Shown piece by piece: positions 33,984 to 43,684 of a stretch of DNA of 64,000 nt; position 1 is the stretch's first letter; the number at the start of each line of letters is the position of its first letter. The position numbers were made by a program, and so were the translations under genes. The notes below the pieces were generated by a model. The model did no database searches. It saw nothing but the letters and a program-made list of their open reading frames with translations, and was not told the origin of the DNA. The stretch lies in assembly GCA_900095095.1 (NCBI GenBank), contig FMBT01000501.1, forward strand, positions 1 through 64,000, written 5' to 3'. This stretch comes from Fragilariopsis cylindrus CCMP1102. Taxonomy: Eukaryota > Bacillariophyta > Bacillariophyceae > Bacillariales > Bacillariaceae.

Positions 33984-35820
33984 ATGATGGAATCGAAAAA
34001 GAGACTGGTGATAGTAGTGCTTACCATGCTACTCACAAGGACGGCAACTATCACAGGATTCTCGAATGCTGTCGTCCGTCATATAACTCCTCGTAGATCG
34101 ACGTCGACGTCGTCGTCGTCGTACTCCCTGTATGGAAACAGCAACAATGGATCCGACCCCAACGTCAATTATACCAACATCAATACTGCAAGTCGTCCGA
34201 CGTCATCAGCATTGGAGTCGTCCTCGACTAAACAAATAATAATACCAGATACAACGACGATGATTGACATTGGACAACCACCTGTCTTCGAGATCCCGAA
34301 AGCATTCGTTACGAAACCATTTGATTATCACCAACAAATAATTATAGAAATTGAATCACTTACAAATATGGGATGGGGAATTGGAAGAGTGTCATTAAAG
34401 GAACAAAGCAATATTATCGATACGAATGACAATAAGAATGAAGAAAAGACGACGGCGAAGAAAGAAGAAGAAGAAGAACGATTATGGGTGATTATGGTCC
34501 CACATGTATTAGTTGGGGAAACTGTTAAGGTTAGTATATTCCGTAATATGAAAGGTCATAGTGAAGCTGATTTGATTGAGGTGATTACATCAAGTCCAGA
34601 ACGTGTTGAACCGAAATGTCCATTAGCAGGAATATGTGGTGGATGTCAATACCAGCATATGTCAATCAAGGCACAAAGGGAATGGAAAACAAAACACGTC
34701 GAGGAAGTTCTGTTGCAACAAGATATCACAAATTATAATACAACAGAACAATTATTAGTTCTATCGAAACCAGCAGCAGGAACAGACGAAGTGTATGGAT
34801 ATCGATCTAAAATTACACCACATTATCAGGCACCAAGTGATAATTTTGATGGTACATACGCTATGAAAGAAATTGGGTTTCAAAAATCATCGAATCGTAA
34901 TCTTGTGGATGTACCCGAATGTCCTATTGCTATGCCTGCTATAAATGAAAAATATAAAGAAGCTCGAGGAAGATTAGTCGATGAGGCACATCGTGGTTTG
35001 TTGAATCAAGTTGATCCAAAAAGAAGAAAAAACGGAAAAGACGTGGTAGTAAGAATAATGGTGGTGGGAAGGGTGCAACACTTTTATTCCGTCAAGCGGA
35101 TGACGAAGTCGAAGAAGACGATGATGGTATTTCTTCTACTTCCCCTCTGGTAGTAACTGATCATAATCAATATATGACCACAACTATCAAAAATTTAAGA
35201 TTCCGATACCTCGCTGGAAACTTCTTTCAAAACAATAATTATGTTGTTCCACTTATGGTCGATGCAGTCGTTGAGGCTGCGATAATGCCCGTTATCAATA
35301 ATATCATAGACGGCAACAACAAGAAATCTCCTTCATACTTAATTGATTGTTATTGTGGATCAGGTCTCTTGCTTTAAGTGCCGCATCGCATTTCGATTTA
35401 TGTGTTGGAATTGAAGTCAATCCAAAGGCAATTGAGGAAGCAACAGCGAATGCTGTATCGAATGATATATCAAATTGCCAATTTATGGCTGCTAGTGCTG
35501 AAGCTATCTTTACCAGTCCACCAGAAATTACGATATCTGGTTTTGAACAACAACGGGTACAAACATTTCCTCGAGAAGAAACTGTTGTGATTGTAGATCC
35601 ACCCCGTAAAGGTTGTTCGGAAGAATTTTTGAATCAATTATACGATTACAGTCCACAACGGATTGTATATATGAGTTGTGGTCCAGCTACACAAGCACGT
35701 GATGCTAAGGGGATCGTAGAAATTGGTGGATATGAAATTACATCCATTCAACCCTTTGATTTGTTTCCACAAACGAAACACATCGAGTCTTTGATTGTGT
35801 TTGAAAAAATATCTTCGTAA
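33984..35820 (+). CDS. TrmA/RlmD-family RNA (uracil-C5) methyltransferase, copy 2
   Basis: This is a paralogue of the copy at 9048-10870. It has the same TRAM-like block (NMGWGIGRVS), the C-x5-C-x2-C motif (CPLAGICGGCQYQHM), the later Cys (VPECPIA), the SAM loop (DCYCGSGL), DPPRKGCSE and IVYMSCGPATQARD. The C-terminal 200 residues are roughly three-quarters identical by eye. The N-terminus differs: MMESKKRLVIVVLTMLLTRT then TATITGFSNAVV resembles a signal peptide with a Phe at the cleavage point, the diatom bipartite plastid leader type, so plastid action is possible. One-base steps occur near 35025 (an A6 run) and near 35370. At the latter the paralogue reads GLFAL, which points to one missing T. 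Confidence 0.82.
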
Positions 35821-36131
35821 TATTGATAGAGATAAAGAAGTCTTTTGAAAGATGATAGATAAACAAATACAGTATGAATACACACTGTAGCTACCATCTA
35901 ACGATACATACTATTAGCGAGGGACAATTCATTCGACGTCGTTTGGGCGAACGAATAGATAGCGAGTGTGAGTAGGAACTAATGCACTAGCTAGAAGTGT
36001 AGTATCTTACAATTTTGTTTACTTTTCTTATTTATTATTATTAATTAAACATTTAGTAATTTCTATTCATCCATTACGAATCCATCATAATCTTGCCCTT
36101 AGTATGGTCGTAAGTTAGTAGCTATATTAGA
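35821..36131. other. Convergent 3' region
   Basis: This 311 bp spacer is AT-rich and lies between the methyltransferase copy 2 and the minus-strand acidic protein. I see nothing beyond possible polyadenylation sequence near 36030-36055. Confidence 0.4.
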
Positions 36132-36884
36132 CTAGCGGCGCTTGAGTGAAAATTTTGGACTAGGAAAGGAGTGCCGAATACTGTCGATATTTGTACTCTT
36201 GTTCTTGTTCTTGGACCAATGATCAATAGTGTCATCATCGTCATCCACTATTGGTAGCAATACACAGTCAGGAAGTTTGGACTGAACCGATTTCTTCCTA
36301 TTATTATTTAACTGCTCCCCTTCATCATCGTCTTCTTCTTCTTTACCACTAAAAGCTAATCGATTCAGTAAAGGTATACAATCTTCTTGTTTGTCTTGGA
36401 ACAACGATATGTTCTCTTCTTGTTTGGAGTCTTCTTGAGGATCATCGTACGAGAGACGACGTTCCAAACGGGGTTTCAATGTAACAGAAGGCGAATAATG
36501 ACAATGATCTTCTGTAGCAGAATGCTCAAGGAAACACTTCGGTGAAAGTGTCGCCTTTCTTGGGGCTGCTCGTGCGAGTAGACTTATTTTTCCTCTCCCA
36601 GTATGCCTGCCGTTAGGTGTACGCATACCAGCCTCATCGCTATCTTCGATGTTTAACAGAAGTAGTGTCTTGGAATTAACATATTCTTCATTCTTTAACC
36701 CTTCCTTATTGATTTCTTCTTGATTATGCCGATGTTCGATGTGACGGGGTCGAAATAGGGGAGGTCTGATATCTGACGGCGTCATTATTTCGTTCAATTT
36801 CCCTGCTTCTGGAGTTTTCGGCACACAACAAAAATGACCAACTTGTACATCTTCTTCTTCTTCATAATAATTGCTGGACGTCAT
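36132..36884 (-). CDS. Unknown acidic, disordered protein
   Basis: The product is 250 residues from the ATG at 36884 (MTSSNYYEEEEDVQ); an upstream GTG would add seven residues but is an unlikely start. Proline-directed sites (TPEAG, TPSDIRPP, RTPNGR, SPSVTL, FPSPKF), acidic blocks (KEEEDDDEGEQ, DDDDDT) and basic ends suggest a phosphorylated regulatory protein. GRGKISLLARAAPRKATLSP is its most structured-looking part. I recognise no domain. Composition matches neighbouring genes, with no sign of transfer. Confidence 0.55.
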   Translation of the reverse strand: MTSSNYYEEEEDVQVGHFCCVPKTPEAGKLNEIMTPSDIRPPLFRPRHIEHRHNQEEINKEGLKNEEYVNSKTLLLLNIEDSDEAGMRTPNGRHTGRGKISLLARAAPRKATLSPKCFLEHSATEDHCHYSPSVTLKPRLERRLSYDDPQEDSKQEENISLFQDKQEDCIPLLNRLAFSGKEEEDDDEGEQLNNNRKKSVQSKLPDCVLLPIVDDDDDTIDHWSKNKNKSTNIDSIRHSFPSPKFSLKRR

Positions 36885-37983
36885 AATAATAGTCACTAGC
36901 AACACGAACGCAAGGTCTCGTTCGATATGAAAATAAACAAACGAGTATGCGATTAATACGATATAAAAAAGAAGCTAACGAAATCTTACTGCATTTTTTT
37001 GTGTTGAACTAGTCTTCTAAAATAATCGGCATGTGAGTGACCACGTGACCACCAAAATCATGTACAATTTTAATATATTAATTGAGCACAAAAAAGATCA
37101 CAACGTAGATATTTTAGCTATTTTTAGAAATTTCCTTGATTTCGCGAAGAACATAATAGATTTCACTTACTTAACGTCGTTAAGGTGAACCTTAGTTCAA
37201 AACCATCAAAAAAGTCCGAACGTGAACTGATGCGACATTTTTTCTGTAGGCGTGTTTCATGATTAAGTTTACTTACTTAACGTGGTAGCGCTATTTTCTG
37301 CGCACGCATTTATCCTACCACCTTAAAATACTCCAAAACTATCAACACTATGGTACAGTACTTGTTAAAAATGTACGACATTTTTGTGTGTGGGCAGGGC
37401 TTCCAAATCATGGTCAACGTCAGTTGATAGTAGCGTGTCAGGAGGAATAAAAGGAAGAAACCCATTATTTAGCCTTATGAATTATGATGAAAGAAGGTTC
37501 TTGGATCTATCTTTTTCGCTTTTCAGAGCGAGGGATTTATGCGCCTTCGGGACTGAAACTAATTGGGTGTGGGACTCGAACTACTGGTTCCGGTAAAGAC
37601 TCACCGGTTTCGGTGTTGTATCTTGGATTGGCTCTTCAGGAAACCAGTCTAGAAGAACGACGTAGTTGGTATCGGGGTAAAAAACTCACCGGTTTCCGGC
37701 GTTGTATATCTTGGATTAGCTCTTCAGGAAACCAGTCTAGAAGAACGACGTAGTTGGTATCGGACTTGTTGTCCTTTTCAATTACTAATTGGTGTGGGAC
37801 TCGAACTCACTGGTTCCATAAAAACTCACCGGTTTCGGCGTTGTATCTTGGATTGGCTCTTCAGGAAACCAGTCTAGACGAGCGACGTAGTTGGTATCGG
37901 ACTTGTTGCCTTTCCAATTAGATCATAAAATCAAAAACAGAAACAAGCAATTCAACCAAAATAATAAACAACAAACAAACAAT
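36885..37983. promoter_or_regulatory. Divergent upstream region with a G-box and tandem repeats
   Basis: The region lies upstream of both the acidic protein (minus) and the secreted Cys-rich protein (plus). A CACGTG box sits at 37042-37047 inside a direct repeat of GTGACCAC. Two ACTTACTTAACG elements (about 37167 and 37270) and a TTTCTGCGC motif (about 37295) follow. The 37561-37920 part is a tandem repeat, listed separately. Confidence 0.45.
37561..37920 (+). repeat. Three tandem copies of a 105-130 bp unit
   Basis: Each copy has CTCACCGGTTTC, GGCGTTGTATCTTGGATT (one copy GTGTTG, one with an inserted AT), GGCTCTTCAGGAAACCAGTC, and GACGTAGTTGGTATCGG. Copies 1 and 3 begin with GTGTGGGACTCGAAC, whose complement (GTTCGAGTCCCAC) resembles a tRNA T-arm/B-box. 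The copies differ by only a few changes. The array ends about 60 bp before the ATG of the secreted protein. Confidence 0.75.
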
Positions 37984-38683
37984 ATGAAATTCTCAACTTC
38001 TTTTACTCTTGCAGCAATGACTTTAATGTCTACTTGTACCGATGCTCGTATCGGCGATGGTCAGCGTGAGCTCAAAAAGAGATGTGGACCAAGTCCAGCG
38101 TGCCTTACAGGAGAAACATGCCAAAAAACTGGTGCTGGCTACCTCTGTATTGATTTCGATGTTAGCAAGAAATGTGATCCTAATTTAGGTGGACAGTGCT
38201 TTAGTTTAGGAAAAGACTATACCTGCAAAAATTCCAGAGTACGAGGCGAGAGACCCGACTATCGATGTGTTGAACCGGCCCCTGTACCAGCTCCAACACC
38301 AGCACCGGCACCGGCACCGGCACCGGCACCGGCACCGAAGTGTGGCCTAAACCCAGCGTGCCCTACGGGAGAAGTATGCAATACAATAAGCTATTGATGG
38401 CTACCTCTGTGAAGAACCAAAAGCACCAAAGTGTGGCCTTAACCCAGCGTGCCCTAAAGGAGAAGTATGCAACAAGATCAGTGTTGGCTACGTCTGTCAA
38501 GAACCAGATGCTCCAAAGTGTGGCCTTAACCCAGCGTGCCCTACAGGAGAAGTATGCAAAAAGACAAGTGTTGGCTACCTCTGTCATGATAGCAAGAAAT
38601 GTGATTCTAATATAGGTGGACAGTGCTTTAGTGAAGGAAAAGACTATACCTGCGAAAATAATCGATGTGTTCCAAGCAAATAA
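37984..38683 (+). CDS. Secreted Cys-rich repeat protein with Pro-Ala linker
   Basis: The signal peptide (MKFSTSFTLAAMTLMSTCTDA) is followed by four copies of a short module with six-Cys spacing of the type CGxxPACxTGExCxxxxxGYxC (CGPSPACLTGETC, then CGLNPACPTGEVC, CGLNPACPKGEVC, CGLNPACPTGEVC). Two longer flanking modules (KKCDPNLGGQCFSLGKDYTC and KKCDSNIGGQCFSEGKDYTC) open and close the array. A (PA)n linker (PAPTPAPAPAPAP) separates module 1 from the rest. The frame steps by one base near 38390, between modules, and the second half then continues to VPSK and TAA. The modules resemble small disulphide-rich adhesion or lectin-like repeats, but I cannot assign a family. Confidence 0.7.
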
Positions 38684-39353
38684 ATTATTCAATAGATAAG
38701 AAAATAGTATGAAAAAGTTAGATATATACTAATACAAGAATATACAATATACAATTAGTTCAAACTGTCATGGCAGTTTTTGGCAGGGTAAGTATATATA
38801 AAAATCGCTGTATTTTCTCCGACGTTGACGTTGATGTTGACGTTGACATTAGATTGTTTTACCTTTTTTTTGAAGAAGTATTGATCTGAACAGACGAGAT
38901 AATTTACGAATTACAACTGATACTTAATGATTTAATCCGTAGCCATTGCCATTTGTCATTCTTCATTCGTGATGTTTGTTATTTGTATTGCCTCGTGTGA
39001 TGAAGTACGGTTAGAATCTATCTAAGAAAGAAAGAATCACTTCTAAACGCATTTAAATCAATAGCCATCTGTTGTCGTAACGTTGTAATAATCTCTGTCG
39101 TGTCATTGAATACTAGACGCTTGGTCATTTAGCGTAACAGTTATTGGGGTTATTATTTCTGCGCGGTCTTTATCCGTGCGCTTTTTCTTAGCAAAGAGCC
39201 ATTAGGAGTTCAACTTTTCTTTAAGAGCAACAACAAAACAAAACAGCAAACAGCAAACAACAAACAATTGTCATATAACAATAACGTTAGGCAAACCACC
39301 GGATAAACTTTACAATTGCTGTAGCTGTCAAGAGACAATACGATACGATACAG
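38684..39353. other. Intergenic
   Basis: The interval contains an imperfect (GACGTT)5 run at 38821-38850, a TTTCTGCGC motif near 39157, and A/C-rich leader-like sequence (AACAACAAAACAAAACAGC) before the next ATG. No gene is evident. Confidence 0.45.
38821..38850 (+). repeat. (GACGTT)n minisatellite
   Basis: Five imperfect hexamer copies (GACGTT, GACGTT, GATGTT, GACGTT, GACATT). The TGACG cores are potential bZIP sites, but it may be a simple repeat with no function. Confidence 0.7.
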
Positions 39354-41778
39354 ATGACGAACGACAGTAACAGCATCCCTCACGACACGAATCCTGCTAC
39401 TAGTACTGCTACTAATATTACTAATTGTAATAATAGTAACAGTAATAATGAAACACCGAATAATCATAGTTCTGCTGCTAATACTGATACTGCTGCTGCT
39501 GGCGCTGATTCTATTACGACGATACCGACGTCATCATCGTCATTCGTTTCGAAATTATTGACACGTGAAGAGGAATGTACACTCAAAACTGCATTAGCAT
39601 TCGTCATCATCAAGACTAGAGCTAAAGCGAAAATAGCAAAACAACGGTCATTGCGTGCTCAGCAGCAGCACACGAATGCGAATACGAGTAGTAGTAGTAG
39701 CACCAGTACAACTGCGAGGAAAACAACAACGTCTACTATGACTACCACTGAGTCTACTACTGCTACAAGTATTGACAATAATAGTAAGAGACAAAGACTA
39801 TCACGAGTTGAGGAGGGAGGAGAGAAGAAGACGGTAATGATCAAAATAATAATAAGGTACACAAATCTCAGTCCTTGATGGACTTTTTAATAATGATAAT
39901 GACAATCGGGACGACAACGACAACGACGACCACAGTCCTTAGAATGTACCGGTGGAAAGAATCATTTAGATATGATGTTCCGTGCAGCGAAAGATTATCA
40001 ACTTTATTAGTCACGAATCGGCTTAATAAAGAAGGACAACAGCAGCAGCCATTGACGAAAGCATTGGCTGGTGCCACCGGACACTTAGCACGCCAATTAC
40101 AAGATGCGATTGTGGCGGCAACGGCGACGACGACGGCGACGGCATTGGCAAAATCACCACCTAACAGTAGTAGCACCAACGTCCAACACAACACTCCTCC
40201 TTCTACTACTACTGCTGCTAATACTACTACTGGAAAGAAGAATTCATCCGCATCAGTTTCGGCCTCAGGAGTTTCAGTTTCATCGTCCTTCAAGTCAAAT
40301 TCAAGGTCGAAGTCCAACGGTAATAAGAAGAAACAATGAGATACCGTCGTCATTCTTCAACGGTATCCGCTTCAACATCGGCATCGCAATCGACAACACA
40401 ATCGACATTAACTCCTTCCTCTAATGACAATGACATAGCTTCAATCAAGAGAGGGGGTAAAAACAGTAATAGCAACGGTAACAGCAACACTGTCGTTGTT
40501 AGTCCCTATTGTGGCAACAACAACAACAACAACAATAACAACAGTATTAATAAGAAAGGCAATGATAGCAATACCAATAATACCGGAATGGTAAACGGCG
40601 GTGACGATATTACTATCAATACCATTGCGGACGTTCAAGGTTGGATTCGTTCGACTCTATTGCAGCAACATCAACAGATGATAAATACTACTACAAGTAG
40701 GACGATTATTTCACTAGATCAAACAACTATTGTTGATATATTATCATCATTTTATGTATATACAATTATGGTACCACAAATTGCAAGGATTAGTCCACCA
40801 TTGATTGGACATATTTTTCAAGTTGTTGCAAAATTAGTCAATGATCTATACAACGATAGCATTATCATTGTTGATGGTAACGATCTCGGTCACCATCACG
40901 ATCAAAACGATTATGACAGCAGTGATCGCATCAAACAACGCTGTCGTCATCGTCGTGACAGCAATAGTAATAGCAATAACACTAACGACAATGGTAAGTT
41001 ACTCCTTGATCATGTAGCTACATCGGCTTTGAGACTATTAGAACTTTGTTGGACGACAAAAACTACTCCCGCAAATAACAGTAATGACATTGAGATTGAT
41101 ATTGATCGCCACAACAACGAATACTATTATAATGATTCATCATCGCTATTATCTGGTCACCATCATCATCGTCATCATCATCATCATCGACAACAACAAC
41201 AACAACAACAACGGTTAGCAGAACAAAATCATCGTTCCTTTTTACTTCGTTCCTTACAAGAAATTTTAGGAGAATTATTAGTACCACTATCACGGTCGGA
41301 ATTTGCTGGAGAGCATTATCGATTAACGGTGGTGTCATCAAAGAATCGACGTCGTCAACGTCAAAAACTTTTACGACAACAAAAACTGCAGCAACATACT
41401 CAGTCATCATTGTTATCGTCGACTCCCACAAGTATTCGTAATCATAAACGACGGGTGGTACTACAACGATTACAACAATCCGAACAGCATACGATGTCAC
41501 GTGCGCCTGCTGCTGCAACCAAAACCGAACAATTCGTTGCTGTTGCTGGTACCAATACCCCAGAAAGAAACAATGGTGGCAAGAGCAATGGTACAATGAT
41601 GACGACTGCTACTGCTGCTGCTGCTGCGACTCCAACTACGCCAGTCACTAAACGGGCCGGATTGTCATCTCATCATCATTATCAGCATGAAGAAATCATC
41701 GTTGGATCCGTTTTGGAACCAGAAGCGAAATTACTTTTACGTATGGCCGTCTATCGATTGATTTTGTTGGATCAATAG
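39354..41778 (+). CDS. Large low-complexity protein of unknown function
   Basis: Three overlapping open stretches (from 39354, about 39875 and 40336), linked by one-base steps near 39870 and 40336, read as one protein of about 800 residues. Most of it is Ser/Thr/Asn/His-rich. Folded-looking islands are LLTREEECTLKTALAFVIIK, YDVPCSERLSTLLVTNRLNK, TIVDILSSFYVYTIMVPQIA with PPLIGHIFQVVAKLVNDLY, HVATSALRLLELCW, SFLLRSLQEILGELLVPLSR, and the C-terminus LEPEAKLLLRMAVYRLILLD. Their spacing suggests an alpha-helical repeat protein interrupted by homopolymers. I recognise no family. A His run (HHHHRHHHHHH) and Gln run lie near the middle. Confidence 0.55.
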
Positions 41779-42362
41779 AGTAGAGTAGAGGAAAGTGAAG
41801 TGAAGTGAAGTAAGGCAAAACGTATGCCGTTGTTATAGAACATTGAATGCAATGGGGGTAACAATGGGGGGTCTCAAAGTTTCTTTCCCATTCTCTAATC
41901 TACTCAAATGAAGATACGATTTATTTGTTTGCTTGTGGAGGAGAAAAACTGTACATTCTCGATCGAAACGAACAAAAATGAAATGTATCCTAATCAAAAT
42001 GAGAAGTTTGCACTACTGCATGACCGACAGAAGAAGAAGTAGAAAGATATATGTAACATAAATACGAAGATCACATAATAAAAAATTGTTCATAGTAATA
42101 ATACACTATCTGATATATGTGTATTCGGAATAATACTGTACGTCGTAGGCTGTATTATTCAATATGTAGTCTTATGAGACACAATAGATAGCTATTAATG
42201 CATCTTAAAATGAATCGCCCATGTCTTTCTCTTTCCTGCTAGTAGTTATGCGGTATGCTATTGTTCCTTTGTCTGTTTTGTTTGTTTGTTTGTTTGAATC
42301 ATCGTCATCATCAATATTCGACCACATGAATTTCATTTCATCCTCCATTTGATTCCTTATAA

Positions 42363-42401
<39 letters not shown>

Positions 42402-42405
42402 TAGT
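41779..42405. other. Convergent 3' region with AT microsatellite
   Basis: This is AT-rich sequence between the unknown gene and SEC11. It includes GAAGTGAAGTGAAGT at 41800, TTTGTTTGTTTGTTTG near 42283 and an (AT)n run at 42369-42398. No gene is evident. Confidence 0.5.
42369..42398. repeat. (AT)15 microsatellite
   Basis: A pure AT run just downstream of the SEC11 stop codon. It can form a cruciform and is probably length-variable. Confidence 0.9.
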
Positions 42406-43237
42406 CTAGCCTTCTTTGCTGGTTAAAACGAATAATCCCATCATTCCAACTAATACATATTTTAATACAGGATAATCATTTAATGCAATTGTTACCATAC
42501 CAACATATCGTAATGTACCAACACATTTCCCTAATATATCTTCACGTTCTAACCATAATTGTCCTGGTGCATACAGTCCACGATCATCCACACGATTATT
42601 ATCACCTTTTGTTAATAATTCCACTTTACCATCGGAATCTTCATGTACCTTCAGTATACGGTGTACAATTGGTATATCACGATCTTTAATTTTAAAAACA
42701 ACCACATCACCCACACCTACTTGGTCTACACTATTATTTAAAAATAAAATATCCCCACGTTGGAATGCTGGTTCCATTGATCCGGAAAGAACAACAACAA
42801 CAGGTGATTCACTCTACACAAAATTCAGATATTATAATAGTCAATTGATAATAACAACAAAATTAAAAGGAGGAAAGAAAGAAAGTAAAGAAAAATTGCG
42901 ATTAGAATAGTTACTTGTAGAAACCAGAATAATAAACGCACATCAGCTCATAAGCAAATCAAAACAAAGAAGAAACAGACACGGAGTGCATAGGCCCAAC
43001 TCAAACTCAAACTAATACCAATATTAAATTAAATTTACGAATACTATACTGCGTTGCGAATATTATATCATATTATTGTATACGACGTACCTTTGTATAA
43101 CACATTAATGCCTTCCAAATCATTAATGCTGAAAATACAATCATCGCTAAATTTAATAATTGAAATAGTAATTGACGCTTATTTGCCCAAAGCTTTTTCA
43201 GCTCGATGACTTGCTTATCAAACATATCCTTAATCAT
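42406..43237 (-). CDS. SEC11: Signal peptidase complex catalytic subunit SEC11, two exons
   Basis: Exon 1 (43237-43091) encodes [15 protein letters not shown] and the membrane anchor ([19 protein letters not shown]). Exon 2 (42813-42406) begins [17 protein letters not shown]. The total is 185 residues, normal for the family. The nucleophile Ser is S61 in SGSMEP; the His is in PIVHRIL, and the conserved GDNN segment ([14 protein letters not shown]) provides the Asp. The C-terminal hydrophobic stretch ([14 protein letters not shown]) is a second membrane contact. The enzyme removes signal peptides in the ER lumen. The intron lies exactly before the catalytic strand, and the junction is phase 0. 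Confidence 0.93.
42814..43090 (-). other. Intron of SEC11
   Basis: The 277 bp intron has donor GTACGT after ACAAAG and acceptor TTTGTGTAG before AGTGAATCACC. Confidence 0.85.
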
Positions 43238-43684
43238 GATGATGTAAATCTGCCGTTTATTGTATTCTCGTTAGATACAGAGTATTGCACCGTTGGCCGT
43301 ATGGGTTACTGTCGAAAGATCAGTTCTAGAGTTGATGGTAGATGAGTAGAGTAGAGAAGAGAGACAGTACAAGTATACCGTATTCGAATATATTGAATAC
43401 AGTAGAGGTTGTTGATGTGTTTTCTCATCGAAGACTTTTCCCATTTCTACTTATGTACCTGCTTCACAGCTTCTCGGTTGCTGCTAGAATCCACGTGGAG
43501 GATATTGCCTAAATTTCTGCGCGCATTATAACGGATGTCTGGCCTACCACCATGCGTTCAGCACTCAAAATTGATTTATTTTTATTTTTATTTTTGTTCA
43601 ATTTACAATTTTGAATTTTTAAATTGTTTGTGAACTAAAGTATATTCTGTTTTTTCCCCCCAAGTAACAAAAGTAAGTCAGAGG
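43238..43684. promoter_or_regulatory. Divergent promoter region, SEC11 / BUD13
   Basis: These 447 bp carry a TTTCTGCGCGCATTATAACG element near 43514, about 170 bp before the BUD13 ATG, and a T/A-rich stretch near 43570-43620. Motif function is inference. Confidence 0.4.

Noticed and set aside
37565-37600. tRNA gene
   Set aside because: Only a T-arm/B-box-like piece is present; no acceptor stem, D-arm or anticodon arm could be folded.
37561-37920. CRISPR-like array
   Set aside because: The units are long, near-identical throughout with no variable spacers, in a eukaryotic genome.
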